DNA of 64,000 nucleotides from Hoyosella altamirensis (GTDB lineage Bacteria > Actinomycetota > Actinomycetes > Mycobacteriales > Mycobacteriaceae). Location of the stretch: contig NZ_JACHWS010000003.1 of the NCBI RefSeq assembly GCF_014191505.1, positions 868,001 through 932,000 of the forward strand, written 5' to 3'. The position numbers were made by a program, and so were the translations under genes. Under the pieces are notes generated by a model, which made no database searches, was not told the origin of the DNA, and was given only the letters and a program-made list of their open reading frames with translations. Position 1 is the first letter of the stretch; each line of letters starts with the position of its first letter. Below, piece by piece: positions 1 through 8,172 of this stretch.

Positions 1-14
1 TCAGGAGCAGATCG

Positions 15-746
15 ATGGGCAGGCTCGCAGGCAAGAATGCAGTAGTCACAGGCGGTGCACGCGGTATTGGCGCTGCTATCGCACGCATGTTGATCGATGA
101 GGGGGCATCAGTCGCAATCGCGGACCTCCTTAGTGACGAAGGCGAGCACCTCGCAAGCACGCTCGGACCGCGAGCGCGCTATGTCAAATGCGATGTCACC
201 TCGTCAGAGTCGTGGGACGAAGCACTGGCCTCGGCCGAGGATGCGTTCGGACCGGTCAATGTACTGGTCAATAACGCTGGCGTGGTTCAGCGCGAGCGGA
301 TCGAGAACCTTAGTGAATCCGATTACCGGCGCGTGATCGACGTAAACCAGGTGGCGGTGTTTCTCGGCATGCGTGCGGTTTTGCCCTCGATGCGCCGGGC
401 AAAGGGTGGATCGATTGTGAACATCTCATCGATTGAGGGCATTGTCGCGGCGCCCGAGATCATCGCGTATGTCGCGTCAAAGTGGGCAGTACGCGGCATG
501 ACGAAAGCGGCGGCGCAAGAGTTTGGAGCGGACGGCATCCGCGTGAACTCGGTGCATCCCGGAGTTGTGGAAACACCTATGACGATCGGAAAGCCCGGCA
601 TCGACATGATGGTGCAGGGACTCCCCGTGCCGCGCATGGGCCGCCCCGAGGAGATTTCAAGCCTGGTGACGTTCCTCGCGAGCGATGAGTCAGGCTACTG
701 CACGGGAACCGAGTTCGTCGCCGACGGCGGCTACACATCTCGCTGA
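15..746 (+). CDS. SDR-family hydroxysteroid dehydrogenase (3alpha/20beta-HSD-like)
   Basis: A 243-residue classical short-chain dehydrogenase, expected to oxidise or reduce a steroid hydroxyl/keto group with NAD(H). Seen: N-terminal glycine-rich cofactor motif GGARGIG (residues 13-19), NNAG near residue 86, catalytic Ser in the NISS stretch, YVASK as the YxxxK pair, and a C-terminal CTGTEFVADGG. An AGGAG ribosome site at 3-7 fixes the ATG. From memory, the SKWAVRG and IRVNSVHPG segments closely resemble Streptomyces 3alpha,20beta-hydroxysteroid dehydrogenase, which acts on pregnanes. It resembles the SDR at 19601-20353, so the two may be paralogues bracketing the cluster. The exact position attacked (3, 17 or 20) is inferred, not shown. 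Confidence 0.85.
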   Translation: MGRLAGKNAVVTGGARGIGAAIARMLIDEGASVAIADLLSDEGEHLASTLGPRARYVKCDVTSSESWDEALASAEDAFGPVNVLVNNAGVVQRERIENLSESDYRRVIDVNQVAVFLGMRAVLPSMRRAKGGSIVNISSIEGIVAAPEIIAYVASKWAVRGMTKAAAQEFGADGIRVNSVHPGVVETPMTIGKPGIDMMVQGLPVPRMGRPEEISSLVTFLASDESGYCTGTEFVADGGYTSR

Positions 747-784
747 CTCCCTCCCGCGCGACCGGGGTCTGAGGACAACCCCAA

Positions 785-814
785 TATCCCTGCGCCGGGT
801 ATCCCTGCGCCGGG
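785..814. repeat. two tandem copies of a 15-bp unit
   Basis: TATCCCTGCGCCGGG occurs twice back to back, followed by a partial third copy (TATCGGG). It lies in the 124-bp gap between two convergent genes (SDR ending at 746, SDR ending at 871). No function is evident; it may be slippage-generated. Confidence 0.8.
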
Positions 815-870
815 TATCGGGCGGGACACCAGACTGCTTCTGGGTCCGCGCCCGCCTCCGGTCCCCTGGG

Positions 871-1623
871 CTACACGTGGGAGCCACCGTCCACCCTCAA
901 CTCGACGCCTGTGAGGAAAGCGCCATCATCGGATGCGGCGTACGCGATGCTGCCTGCGATCGCGGCCGGATCACCGAATCCGAGCTGTGGCTGGATCCGT
1001 CCATAGAACGACGAATCGACGTCCTCCGGGAACGTCACGCCCGTCATCAGCGGGGTGACCACTCCGCCAGGTGAGATCGCAACGACGCGCACACCGTCTT
1101 GCGCCACTTCGGCTGCGAGGCTCAGCGAGAACGCCAGCACGGCTCCTTTGGTGGCAGCGTAGGCGGTCATGTAGGGGTGCGCGTGCGTCGCTGATGTCGA
1201 CGCGATGTTGACGACGACACCGCGCGATTTCCGCAGGTGTGGCATAGTTTCGCGACAGAAGAGGAACGTGCCCATCACGTTCACGCTAATGAGTTGCTGG
1301 AAATCACTCACCGAAAGGCCGTCGAGCGGAGTGGTCTTGTGAATGCCCGCGATGTTGGCCAGGATATCGATGCCGCCTAGCGTCTCGGCTGCATCGCTGA
1401 CGATCGACCGGACTGTGGCCTCGTCTGACACGTCGCCAGCGCGAGTGATGATCTGACCGGCGCCTGCCTCGATGACCGCTGTTTCGACCTCGCGAAGCCC
1501 CTCCGCATTCCGGTCAACCGCGTAGACGGCAGCCCCTTCCGCCGCCAGCCGTAGCACGGCCGCCCGCCCGATTCCGGTGGCTGCTCCTGTTACAAGAGCT
1601 GTTTTCCCCTTGAAACGCATCAT
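871..1623 (-). CDS. SDR-family oxidoreductase
   Basis: A 250-residue classical SDR with TGAATGIG cofactor motif, NIAG in place of the usual NNAG, Ser in the NIAS stretch, YAATK as the YxxxK pair, and C-terminal LTGVELRVDGG. It is transcribed away from the TetR gene at 1654 with only about 30 bp between starts, so that regulator probably controls it. The likely ATG at 1623 (a second ATG follows at 1620) has GAAAGG upstream at workable spacing. Probably a steroid alcohol dehydrogenase given the neighbourhood, but the substrate cannot be read from the sequence. Confidence 0.85.
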   Translation of the reverse strand: MMRFKGKTALVTGAATGIGRAAVLRLAAEGAAVYAVDRNAEGLREVETAVIEAGAGQIITRAGDVSDEATVRSIVSDAAETLGGIDILANIAGIHKTTPLDGLSVSDFQQLISVNVMGTFLFCRETMPHLRKSRGVVVNIASTSATHAHPYMTAYAATKGAVLAFSLSLAAEVAQDGVRVVAISPGGVVTPLMTGVTFPEDVDSSFYGRIQPQLGFGDPAAIAGSIAYAASDDGAFLTGVELRVDGGSHV

Positions 1624-1644
1624 AATTCATACCTTTCTCGATTT

Positions 1645-1658
1645 GATACAGAAGTGTC
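1645..1658. promoter_or_regulatory. candidate TetR operator in the SDR/TetR divergent gap
   Basis: GATAC-AGAA-GTGTC is an imperfect 5-4-5 inverted repeat inside the roughly 30-bp gap between divergent starts. It overlaps the GTG that would start the TetR gene. Position and symmetry suit an autoregulatory TetR site, but this is a weak, single-instance motif. Confidence 0.35.
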
Positions 1659-2217
1659 TACACTGATGACAATGACGAGAATCGACCCCTCGACGCGCAC
1701 TCGGCACGCGATCCTTCAGGCCGCGGCATCAGCGCTGCGCAAACACGAGCGTGCCGGTATGGCTGATATCGCTGACGAGGGCGGGTTCGGACGGGCGACG
1801 CTGTACCGGTATTTCGCCAGTCGCGAAGAGCTTCTCGTCGAGCTGAGCCGGTTCGCCGCGCAGACGTCACTCGAAGCGCTTGACGAAGCCCGAATCGACT
1901 CAATTCCAGTTCCTGACGCATTGAGTCGCGCGACCCGCGCATTGCTCACCGTGGGCCGTGAACTCTGGACCGTCAGCACCCACCGCAAGGAACTCTGGCC
2001 GGAAGAGGAGAAGATCGGCGACCTCATGCGTGATCTCGTCGCCCGTGGCCAGCACGAGGGCATACTGCGTGGAGATCTGCCAGCCCACCAGTTATCCGTT
2101 CTGTTCGGGTCACTGATTATCGGCGCGCTCACCCTGGACCCGCTGCGCCAGCTAGGGGTCGAGGATGCTGCCGATGCCATCATGACTGTCTTCATGGATG
2201 GCGCCCGTGTTCGGTAG
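1654..2217 (+). CDS. TetR/AcrR-family transcriptional regulator
   Basis: About 187 residues. The N-terminal helix-turn-helix has the TetR pattern: helix 1 with ILQAAASAL, then MADIADEGGFGRATLYRYFASREELL. The rest is an all-helical ligand-binding domain without recognisable ligand residues. Start is uncertain: GTG 1654, ATG 1666 and ATG 1672 are in frame and none has a clear ribosome site, so a leaderless transcript is possible. It diverges from the SDR at 871-1623 and converges with kshB. Likely a local repressor of the SDR responding to a steroid or related ligand (inference). It is not the KstR2-type protein, which lies at 36070-36666. Confidence 0.85.
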   Translation: MSTLMTMTRIDPSTRTRHAILQAAASALRKHERAGMADIADEGGFGRATLYRYFASREELLVELSRFAAQTSLEALDEARIDSIPVPDALSRATRALLTVGRELWTVSTHRKELWPEEEKIGDLMRDLVARGQHEGILRGDLPAHQLSVLFGSLIIGALTLDPLRQLGVEDAADAIMTVFMDGARVR

Positions 2218-2243
2218 GAGCGGCTAACGCAGCGTGCGTGTCG

Positions 2244-3272
2244 CTATTCCTCATAACTGACCTTGACGCTGTCACTCAAGCGCGTTGCCTGGCAGGCCAG
2301 CACCCAGCCTTGCGCGATATCCGCGGGGTCCAGAACATCGGTATCAGGCTGCGCCACTTCCCCTTCGATCACACGGCAGGCGCACGCCCCGCACGACCCT
2401 TCCCGGCAGGAAAACGGTGCGTCAGCTCCCGCGGAAATCAGTGCATCAAGCATGCGGGCATCACGTGGCCACGGCGCCTCGAGAACATCGCCGTCGATCT
2501 CTGCGAGCAGACTCCCCGCATCATCGCCGCCAGTCGCGGTGACGACCGGACCTGGTTGCGCGAATGGATCGCCTGCGAGCGACACGAACTTCTCGAAATG
2601 CACCAGAGAGCCCGGCATGCCGAGCCGCTCACACACTTCGCGAGCCGTAGCCATGAAACCTGCCGGTCCGCACACGAACGCTTCATGATTCTTGTAGGGC
2701 GCGAGCACGCTGCTCACTACGGATTTGGTGGGTAGATCCTGGACCGTTTCGAGCCAGTGCAACACGGTGAACCGGTCTGGATGGAGCTTTGCGAGTTCCG
2801 CGAGTTCGCGGTGGAAGATGACGGACCGTTCGTCACGGTTGGCGTAGAACAGTAATACTGAACGCTCATGGGCGAGAGCAGATTTCGCAATGGAGATGAC
2901 CGGAGTGATGCCACTGCCCGCGGCCATCAGCAGGAGGTCGTTGTGGAAGCCTCGCGGGGTGAACACCCCCGAAGGCGCGAGGACCCGGATGGTGTCTCCC
3001 GGCTGGATTTTGTCACACAGCCAGTTCGAACCGTAACCGTCCACTACGCGTTTGATTGTTACCTTCAATTGCGGATCCGTGTGCGGGGAACTCGCCAGCG
3101 AGTACGAACGTGCGGCACCGCCGGGCAGTTCGATCGTCAAGAACTGTCCCGGCCGGTACGGCACTTGTTCCGGCGACGCGTCAAACACGAGTGAACACGC
3201 ATCGGCTGTTTCGGCGATGACGTCCCGCACTCGCAGCTCGAGGACATTAGGAGTATTAGGCACATTAGGCAC
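2244..3272 (-). CDS. kshB: 3-ketosteroid 9alpha-hydroxylase reductase component KshB
   Basis: A 342-residue NADH:flavin reductase that passes electrons to the Rieske oxygenase KshA for 9alpha-hydroxylation, the step that with KstD opens ring B. Order: FAD-binding barrel with RSYS, NADH domain with GSGITP, and a C-terminal plant-type 2Fe-2S ferredoxin (CREGSCGACAC plus a distal Cys in VLACQ). The open frame extends upstream to 3494, but GTG 3272 is chosen because GGAGG lies nine bases upstream and the family length fits; GTG 3278 is an alternative. It overlaps the small Cys protein by 8 bp. It is the only kshB in this window and probably serves both KshA copies. Confidence 0.9.
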   Translation of the reverse strand: MPNVPNTPNVLELRVRDVIAETADACSLVFDASPEQVPYRPGQFLTIELPGGAARSYSLASSPHTDPQLKVTIKRVVDGYGSNWLCDKIQPGDTIRVLAPSGVFTPRGFHNDLLLMAAGSGITPVISIAKSALAHERSVLLFYANRDERSVIFHRELAELAKLHPDRFTVLHWLETVQDLPTKSVVSSVLAPYKNHEAFVCGPAGFMATAREVCERLGMPGSLVHFEKFVSLAGDPFAQPGPVVTATGGDDAGSLLAEIDGDVLEAPWPRDARMLDALISAGADAPFSCREGSCGACACRVIEGEVAQPDTDVLDPADIAQGWVLACQATRLSDSVKVSYEE

Positions 3273-3534
3273 TGTCACTGACCTCCATCGCATCCACCTC
3301 CAGGTCGCCTCGCGCCACCGCGGCCTCGATGGAGTCACGCAATGCGCCGCAATGCCGGATGAGCGCGCACTGAGTGCCGCTGGCGAGATGGGGCGCGAAC
3401 TCGTAGCAGGACGCGACAGCCTGGGCCGTCCACTGGACCGTGGTGTGCGGAAGACTGTTCTTCCGCACGCGCACGGTGCTTCCGCACCGCGCACACTGGA
3501 CTGGGCACATGGGCGCGCTCAGCGGCGTAGTCAT
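3265..3534 (-). CDS. small Cys-containing protein between kshA and kshB, function unknown
   Basis: About 89 residues from ATG 3534, with AAGGG upstream. The N-terminus has a CxxxCxxC arrangement (CPVQCARC) followed by VRVRKNS, suggesting a small zinc-ribbon or metal site; further Cys residues occur in ASCYEF, TQCAL and RHCGAL. It begins 10 bp after kshA and overlaps kshB by 8 bp, so it is translationally embedded in the KshAB operon. I believe similar small proteins occur in other actinobacterial steroid clusters, but I do not know a function. It lacks a complete four-Cys 2Fe-2S ferredoxin pattern, so 'ferredoxin' should not be assumed. Confidence 0.7.
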   Translation of the reverse strand: MTTPLSAPMCPVQCARCGSTVRVRKNSLPHTTVQWTAQAVASCYEFAPHLASGTQCALIRHCGALRDSIEAAVARGDLEVDAMEVSDSA

Positions 3535-3544
3535 TCGCGAACCC

Positions 3545-4699
3545 TTATCCGCGCAACGATGCCGGAACAACGGAGAAAGACACGCCATTGGCGACGTTCG
3601 CAGCGACTTCCTGCTTCCACACCTCGACTGCTCGGGAGGTGTCGATCTCGAACTCGAAACGATCGGTCATATCAGGAGTGACGTCTTCAGCGTCGACATA
3701 GAACTGTTCGTACCAGCGGCGCAGCTGATAGACGGGTCCGTCCTGATCGCAGAGGAGTGGGTTGTCGATCGGGGCTTTGTTCTTCCAGATCTCGACGTCC
3801 TGCTGGAAACCCAGACCCACCGCGTCGGCTACTTGTGCGGCCATCGCATCGGATTCCTCGTCGCTCATGCCCGGGAATTTCTTGACGATCGCGCCCCACT
3901 GCAGCATGAAGCTGTTGCTGCTGATCGGGTAATGACAGTTGATGAGGACGGTCTCGCTGGTCACGCCAGCGGCCGTGTTCGACAGGTAATCGATCATGTA
4001 GGAGGGTCCGTAATACGCCGCGTCGGAACGCTGCTGGATCTGCTCGGTGGATCCGGGAACGAATCCGAGTTCGGCGTCTGCCCGCGTCGTACCGTTCAGG
4101 TACTGGGTGGCGACATGACCTTCGAACACGTTCTTGAAATACTCAGGCAGCGCGTAATGCACGTAGAAGAAGTGCGCCATATCCACGACGTTGTCGACGA
4201 TTTCGCGGCAGTGTGAACCTTCAACGCGCAAGCTGTTCCACGTCCAGTTGCTCCACTCGCTGCTGAACGCACCCTCAATGCGCGGAATGGTCACCTCGGG
4301 TGGCGGTGGCTGGCCTTGCGGATCATTCCATACGAAAAGCTGCTTGTTCTCTTCGAGCGTGATCCACGCTCGCGTGCGTGCACCGCGGGGCACTCGTTTG
4401 GCGTAAGGAATACCCGCGCACTTGCCGTCGCCACCCCATCGCCAATCGTGGAAGGGGCATGCGACGGCATTTCCTTTCACCGCGCCTCGCGTGAGGTCAC
4501 CCCCCATATGGGGGCAGTAAGCGTTGAGAACGTTGAGCTTCCCGTCTTCCCCCTGGAAGACGACGAGCTTGGTGCCGAAAGCCTCAATGGCATGTGGCTG
4601 ACCGTCTTTGAAGGTCTCGGCGAGGCCGACGCAATGCCACCCGCGGGCGAATCTGGTGGGCGGCGCGGCAGCTTCGATGGTACGGAAAGGGCTAATCAC
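3545..4699 (-). CDS. kshA: 3-ketosteroid 9alpha-hydroxylase oxygenase KshA (copy 1)
   Basis: A 384-residue Rieske non-haem iron oxygenase that hydroxylates C9 of 3-ketosteroids such as ADD. The Rieske 2Fe-2S ligands are CPH (Cys62, His64) and CPFH (Cys81, His84). The mononuclear iron motif DMAHFFYVH supplies the two His, and a later Asp in QQDVEIW is the probable carboxylate. The open frame runs up to 4972, but GTG 4699 has AAGGAGG six bases upstream, matches the length of the 62930 copy, and overlaps the hsaB stop as GTGA. A second kshA starts at 62930; KshA isoforms in Rhodococcus differ in substrate, so this copy may serve another steroid class (inference). Confidence 0.93.
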   Translation of the reverse strand: MISPFRTIEAAAPPTRFARGWHCVGLAETFKDGQPHAIEAFGTKLVVFQGEDGKLNVLNAYCPHMGGDLTRGAVKGNAVACPFHDWRWGGDGKCAGIPYAKRVPRGARTRAWITLEENKQLFVWNDPQGQPPPPEVTIPRIEGAFSSEWSNWTWNSLRVEGSHCREIVDNVVDMAHFFYVHYALPEYFKNVFEGHVATQYLNGTTRADAELGFVPGSTEQIQQRSDAAYYGPSYMIDYLSNTAAGVTSETVLINCHYPISSNSFMLQWGAIVKKFPGMSDEESDAMAAQVADAVGLGFQQDVEIWKNKAPIDNPLLCDQDGPVYQLRRWYEQFYVDAEDVTPDMTDRFEFEIDTSRAVEVWKQEVAANVANGVSFSVVPASLRG

Positions 4700-5223
4700 T
4701 GCGTTCCTCCTTGGGCAGCGGCGGGGCCAGTATGAACTGATGCGGAGCAGAAGTGACCACCGAAGAAAAGCAGCGGTGCACCGTCTCGGTAGTCGTGCAG
4801 GCCCTGAGCTTCGCCGACAACGATGTGGTGATCTCCGCCTGGATACACGCCGCTGATGCGGCAATCGATCGTGACGAGGGAACCTGCGAGATGGGCTGTC
4901 CCGAAGCTGGATTCGTTCCACGCGACACGGCGGAATTTGTCTCGTGAGCCAGGGGCAGCGAGCGCCCGGCACACGTCTTGCTGATCCGCAGCGAGGATGT
5001 TGACCGCGAAGCGGCCTGTGGGTGCGATCCGTGCCCAGCTTGTGGACGTATCGGCCACGCAGAACAACACCAGCGGCGGGTCAAGTGACAGCGACGAAAA
5101 CGACTGGCAGGTGAAGCCGACTGGCCCCGCGTCATCGATCGAGGTGATGACGGTGAGGCCTGAAGCGAACCGGCCGAGCACTCTGCGGAATTCCGTGGCC
5201 GAGGTGGGGCTCAGCGTGCTCAT
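4696..5223 (-). CDS. hsaB: flavin reductase component of 3-HSA hydroxylase (HsaB paralogue)
   Basis: A 175-residue flavin reductase of the two-component monooxygenase type. It supplies reduced flavin to an HsaA-type oxygenase that hydroxylates the aromatised A ring. Family features include FASGLTVIT, GFTCQSFSSLSLDPPLVLFC and GGDHHIVVGEA with a C-terminal GAPLLFFGG. ATG 5223 overlaps the hsaC stop as ATGA, and its own stop overlaps kshA as GTGA, so it is translationally coupled on both sides. It parallels the hsaB at 57411-57977, of which it is a diverged paralogue. Confidence 0.9.
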   Translation of the reverse strand: MSTLSPTSATEFRRVLGRFASGLTVITSIDDAGPVGFTCQSFSSLSLDPPLVLFCVADTSTSWARIAPTGRFAVNILAADQQDVCRALAAPGSRDKFRRVAWNESSFGTAHLAGSLVTIDCRISGVYPGGDHHIVVGEAQGLHDYRDGAPLLFFGGHFCSASVHTGPAAAQGGTQ

Positions 5224-6095
5224 CGATGGCCCCAGTAGGCGTCTTCGGTAATCTCCTTGGCTGTCCACGTCGCGTCATCGACGAGGATCGAATCGGTGCC
5301 GTACTCGACCTGGAAGCCTCCCGGTGTTGCGGCGTAGAAGGACACCATTTTGTCGTTGGTGTGGCGGCCGAGTGACTGCATGATCGTGATGTCGCGCTCA
5401 TGGAAGCGATCGAGTGCACGCCCCACGTCGTCGAGGGTTTCGAGTTCCACCATGAAGTGGAAGATCGCGGCCGGGCACGGCGCTTCACAGAGTCCGAGGC
5501 TGTGGTGCCGTGGGTTGCATCCGAGGAACCGTACCCAGTTCATCGCACCTTCTTCGCCCCCGATCGCCGCAGCGGGGAATCGCAGCGAATCGCGGTGCCG
5601 GAAGCCGAGTACCTCGGTGTAGAACTCGAAGGAAGCGTCGATGTCTGACGCGGAGAGCACAATGTGGCCTAGCCCCAGATTTCCGGTGACGAAACGCTCC
5701 GCATGGGGTGTGACGACGGGGCTGTGGTTCAGTGCTGGCCCGTAATAGATCTCGAGGTGGTTGCCATTGGGGTCGTCGACGTGCACGAGCCGCTCAACGC
5801 GACGGCTGGCGGCTTCGTCTGCAGAGCCTGGCTTGACGGCGTGCCCCGCTGCTTCTAGCCGCGCAACTGTCTCCTCTAGGGCCCGCTGGTTCGGCACTTC
5901 CCAGCCTGCGGCCAGGAGCTTATCGGCGTCACCCGGGATGAACTCGAATCGCGCTGCCTGCTCATCCATCCTGAAGTACAGGTGGTCGCGCGCGGGGCCG
6001 GATGTCTCTTCAAGACCGAGGATGCCGGTACCGAAGCTGCGCCATTCGCCGAGCTTGGCAGTTTCGAACCTCAGGTAGCCGAGTGAATGGATCAT
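5220..6095 (-). CDS. hsaC: extradiol ring-cleavage dioxygenase (HsaC paralogue)
   Basis: A 291-residue type I extradiol dioxygenase that meta-cleaves the catechol made from the steroid A ring (3,4-DHSA type substrate). It has the two-domain vicinal-oxygen-chelate fold. Predicted Fe(II) ligands are His144 (GLGHIVL), His213 (IFHFMVE) and Glu264 (FQVEYG), equivalent to His145/His215/Glu266 of the canonical copy at 57980-58885. The NPRHHSLG signature is present. It lies between the HsaA-like and HsaB-like genes with 4-bp overlaps on both sides. Confidence 0.92.
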   Translation of the reverse strand: MIHSLGYLRFETAKLGEWRSFGTGILGLEETSGPARDHLYFRMDEQAARFEFIPGDADKLLAAGWEVPNQRALEETVARLEAAGHAVKPGSADEAASRRVERLVHVDDPNGNHLEIYYGPALNHSPVVTPHAERFVTGNLGLGHIVLSASDIDASFEFYTEVLGFRHRDSLRFPAAAIGGEEGAMNWVRFLGCNPRHHSLGLCEAPCPAAIFHFMVELETLDDVGRALDRFHERDITIMQSLGRHTNDKMVSFYAATPGGFQVEYGTDSILVDDATWTAKEITEDAYWGHR

Positions 6096-7246
6096 TCTTC
6101 CTCCAGGTGTTCAGTGGTGTGGTTGTCGAAGCTGAGTCCGCCGTTGCTGAGAACAGCGCGCGCGTAGCGGGCAAGCGTCTCCGTGCCTCCCGCCGGGAAG
6201 AGTGCGCGTGCTGCCTGAACGTCGCGCCACTGGCGCGCCAGGGGGCCGGTGGTATCTGGCGGATCCGTAGCAGCTGCTCCAGCACTCTCGACGAGCGCAG
6301 ATGTGGCAGCCGCGGCTCGCTCGACGGCGAGGTGGTGGTCGCGGTGGGTTCGGAGCAGGAGTTCTGCCGGGATCTCTTCCCGCGCGATCGTGTGGGCGAC
6401 CATGTCGCAGATGTTTCGTGTCAACAGCAGCCAGGCTGCGTCGACATCGCTGGCGGCGGCAGCGACACGAGCTAGCTGGTACGCGCCCGGGGCCGTCGTG
6501 GTGAGGTTTATGTACTCGGCTAACGCACCTTCTGCCATTCCGATAACAGCGGCCGTGAACGCCGCTTCGATGACAGCGTCCGCTGGCAACCTGTACAGCG
6601 CCACTGGTGACGGTGGGAACGTGTCTGGTTCGCTGTCCGGCGCGGTGCCGAGTGGACGTACCCGGTGAGCAGCGACGGCGACCTCGTGCGCGACCACATC
6701 GCGGGTCATTGCTCCTCGCAGACCCAGGAGCGGCTCGGCTGTTTCCACCGTGTATTCACCTGCAGCGATGAGGACGTCTGCATCCTCGCCGCTGGCGAGT
6801 GTCCCCCGCACGACAAGCCAGTTCGCATGCTCGCAGCCTGGAACGCGCTTCCAGCGCCCGTTAACGGTGTACTTACCCGACGAGGCCGTGATCGCGCCGG
6901 AGGGACTAACGCTCGACGACATCGTCGTGTCGAACGCTTCTCCCCACACTTCCGTTTGTGCTTTGTGCGGAAATATCGCCACACGCCACGGCGTGACCGC
7001 GAGGGCCGCTGTGATGAGTCCGGTGGAGCCGCATGCTCGCGCGACTTCTTTGATCGCGGTGCAAAACGTCACCAGTTCGCCTTCGGTGCCGCCGAACTCA
7101 TGGGGCCGCAACAGTGCGAGCAGACCTGTCTGACTGAGTTCTTTGACCGTGACGCCCGACACCGCCAAGTCCTTCTCAGCGTGCTCCGCACGTTCCCTGA
7201 GATCGGGAATGAGGTCACGCACCGCGTCGAGCACGTGTTCAGACAT
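6092..7246 (-). CDS. divergent HsaA-like flavin-dependent monooxygenase
   Basis: A 384-residue member of the acyl-CoA-dehydrogenase-fold monooxygenases (HsaA/HpaB-C2 type). It keeps the N-terminal helical domain and ACGSTGLI, but the C-terminal FWRDxH motif seen in both other HsaA copies is QWRDVQ here: the His becomes Gln and the Phe becomes Gln. The sequence is Ala-rich and clearly more diverged than the HsaA at 12090-13277. It is first in the operon with hsaC and hsaB (ATGA overlap), so an oxygenase role is expected. The altered motif leaves open a different substrate or a changed reaction. Transcription probably starts in the gap with iclR at 7247-7380. Confidence 0.75.
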   Translation of the reverse strand: MSEHVLDAVRDLIPDLRERAEHAEKDLAVSGVTVKELSQTGLLALLRPHEFGGTEGELVTFCTAIKEVARACGSTGLITAALAVTPWRVAIFPHKAQTEVWGEAFDTTMSSSVSPSGAITASSGKYTVNGRWKRVPGCEHANWLVVRGTLASGEDADVLIAAGEYTVETAEPLLGLRGAMTRDVVAHEVAVAAHRVRPLGTAPDSEPDTFPPSPVALYRLPADAVIEAAFTAAVIGMAEGALAEYINLTTTAPGAYQLARVAAAASDVDAAWLLLTRNICDMVAHTIAREEIPAELLLRTHRDHHLAVERAAAATSALVESAGAAATDPPDTTGPLARQWRDVQAARALFPAGGTETLARYARAVLSNGGLSFDNHTTEHLEEE

Positions 7247-7288
7247 ACGCAGCCTCTCTAGCGAGCACGAATCAGTTCCGTCGAGATG

Positions 7289-7306
7289 TGAGACAACGTT
7301 GTCTCA
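7289..7306. promoter_or_regulatory. perfect 18-bp palindrome, candidate IclR operator
   Basis: TGAGACAAC and GTTGTCTCA form a perfect inverted repeat with no spacer, in the 134-bp gap between the divergent HsaA-like gene (start 7246) and the iclR gene (start 7381). It is about 43 bp upstream of the former. Length, symmetry and position suit the binding site of the adjacent IclR-family protein. No second copy was noticed elsewhere in the window. Confidence 0.7.
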
Positions 7307-7380
7307 TGTGGGCTACACTACGTACGTAACCCAGATCACACACGCCGATATCCCGCTGTCCGGGACAAAGGAGCGGCCAC

Positions 7381-8172
7381 ATGCCTGTCCCTGCTGTCGC
7401 AACTGAGCCCGAACTCGAGCCATCCATGCTTGCTCGTGCCGCGCGCATCCTCTACGCGTTCGGCAGCGGTGCACCCGAACTCTCCCTCGCGGACCTCGTA
7501 CGCAAGACCGGGCTGCCAAGGTCGTCGGTTCACCGGATTCTCAACCAGCTCGTCGCGCTCCGCGCGCTCGAGCGTTCAGGAAACGACTACCGCCTCGGTA
7601 TCGGCATTCTGGAGCTTGGCGGTCTTGCCGCCCACCACAATCGGCTCCACGAGTGTGCGCTCCCGCAGTTGCACGCTGTGCACGCGCGAACCGGACTCGC
7701 TGCGCACCTTTCGATTCTCGACGGTCACGAAATCTTCTACATCGACAAGGTCGGTGTTCTGCCACCGGGAATAGATCCGTCGCACGCCGGGGGCAGGCAA
7801 CCCGCATATTGCACCGCCTCCGGCAAAGCGATCGTGGCGTTCTCTGCGCCACATCTCGCCGAGCAGGTGATCGCCACTGGCACTCCCCCAAGGACCAGCG
7901 CCACCCTCGACGCAGAACAGCTCCGCCGTGAACTCGGCCAGGTACGCGAACAGGGAGTCGCTCATGACCGCGGGGAGAATTACCGGAACATTCACTGCAT
8001 CGCCGCTCCCGTTCGGGACAACTCGGGATTTGCCGTCGCCGCCGTGTCGATCACTGGGCCGCGCGACCGGATCAATCAACGGCCACTCGTGACGCTGCTG
8101 CTTACTGCAGCGCAGCGTATCGGGCGGGCGTTTGCGTCGGGGCGGCGCCACCATGCATCCTGTGTAACCTAG
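7381..8172 (+). CDS. IclR-family transcriptional regulator
   Basis: A 263-residue regulator with an N-terminal winged helix (SLADLVRKTGLPRSSVHRIL, about residues 38-57) and a C-terminal IclR effector domain (YIDKVG, CTASGKAIVAF, GENYRNIHCIAAPV). It lies between the two divergent arms of the region 1 steroid set and beside a perfect 18-bp palindrome, so it probably controls the leftward operon and itself. Whether it activates or represses is unknown. Known cholesterol regulators KstR and KstR2 are TetR proteins, so IclR control sets this cluster apart. An AAAGGAG ribosome site precedes ATG 7381. Confidence 0.88.
   Translation: MPVPAVATEPELEPSMLARAARILYAFGSGAPELSLADLVRKTGLPRSSVHRILNQLVALRALERSGNDYRLGIGILELGGLAAHHNRLHECALPQLHAVHARTGLAAHLSILDGHEIFYIDKVGVLPPGIDPSHAGGRQPAYCTASGKAIVAFSAPHLAEQVIATGTPPRTSATLDAEQLRRELGQVREQGVAHDRGENYRNIHCIAAPVRDNSGFAVAAVSITGPRDRINQRPLVTLLLTAAQRIGRAFASGRRHHASCVT

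Noticed and set aside
785-814. tandem repeat considered as a CRISPR or transposon end
   Set aside because: Only two contiguous 15-bp copies, no spacers, no transposase nearby.
3440-4216. 258-codon frame on the + strand
   Set aside because: Antisense to kshA, whose Rieske and iron motifs prove the real strand.
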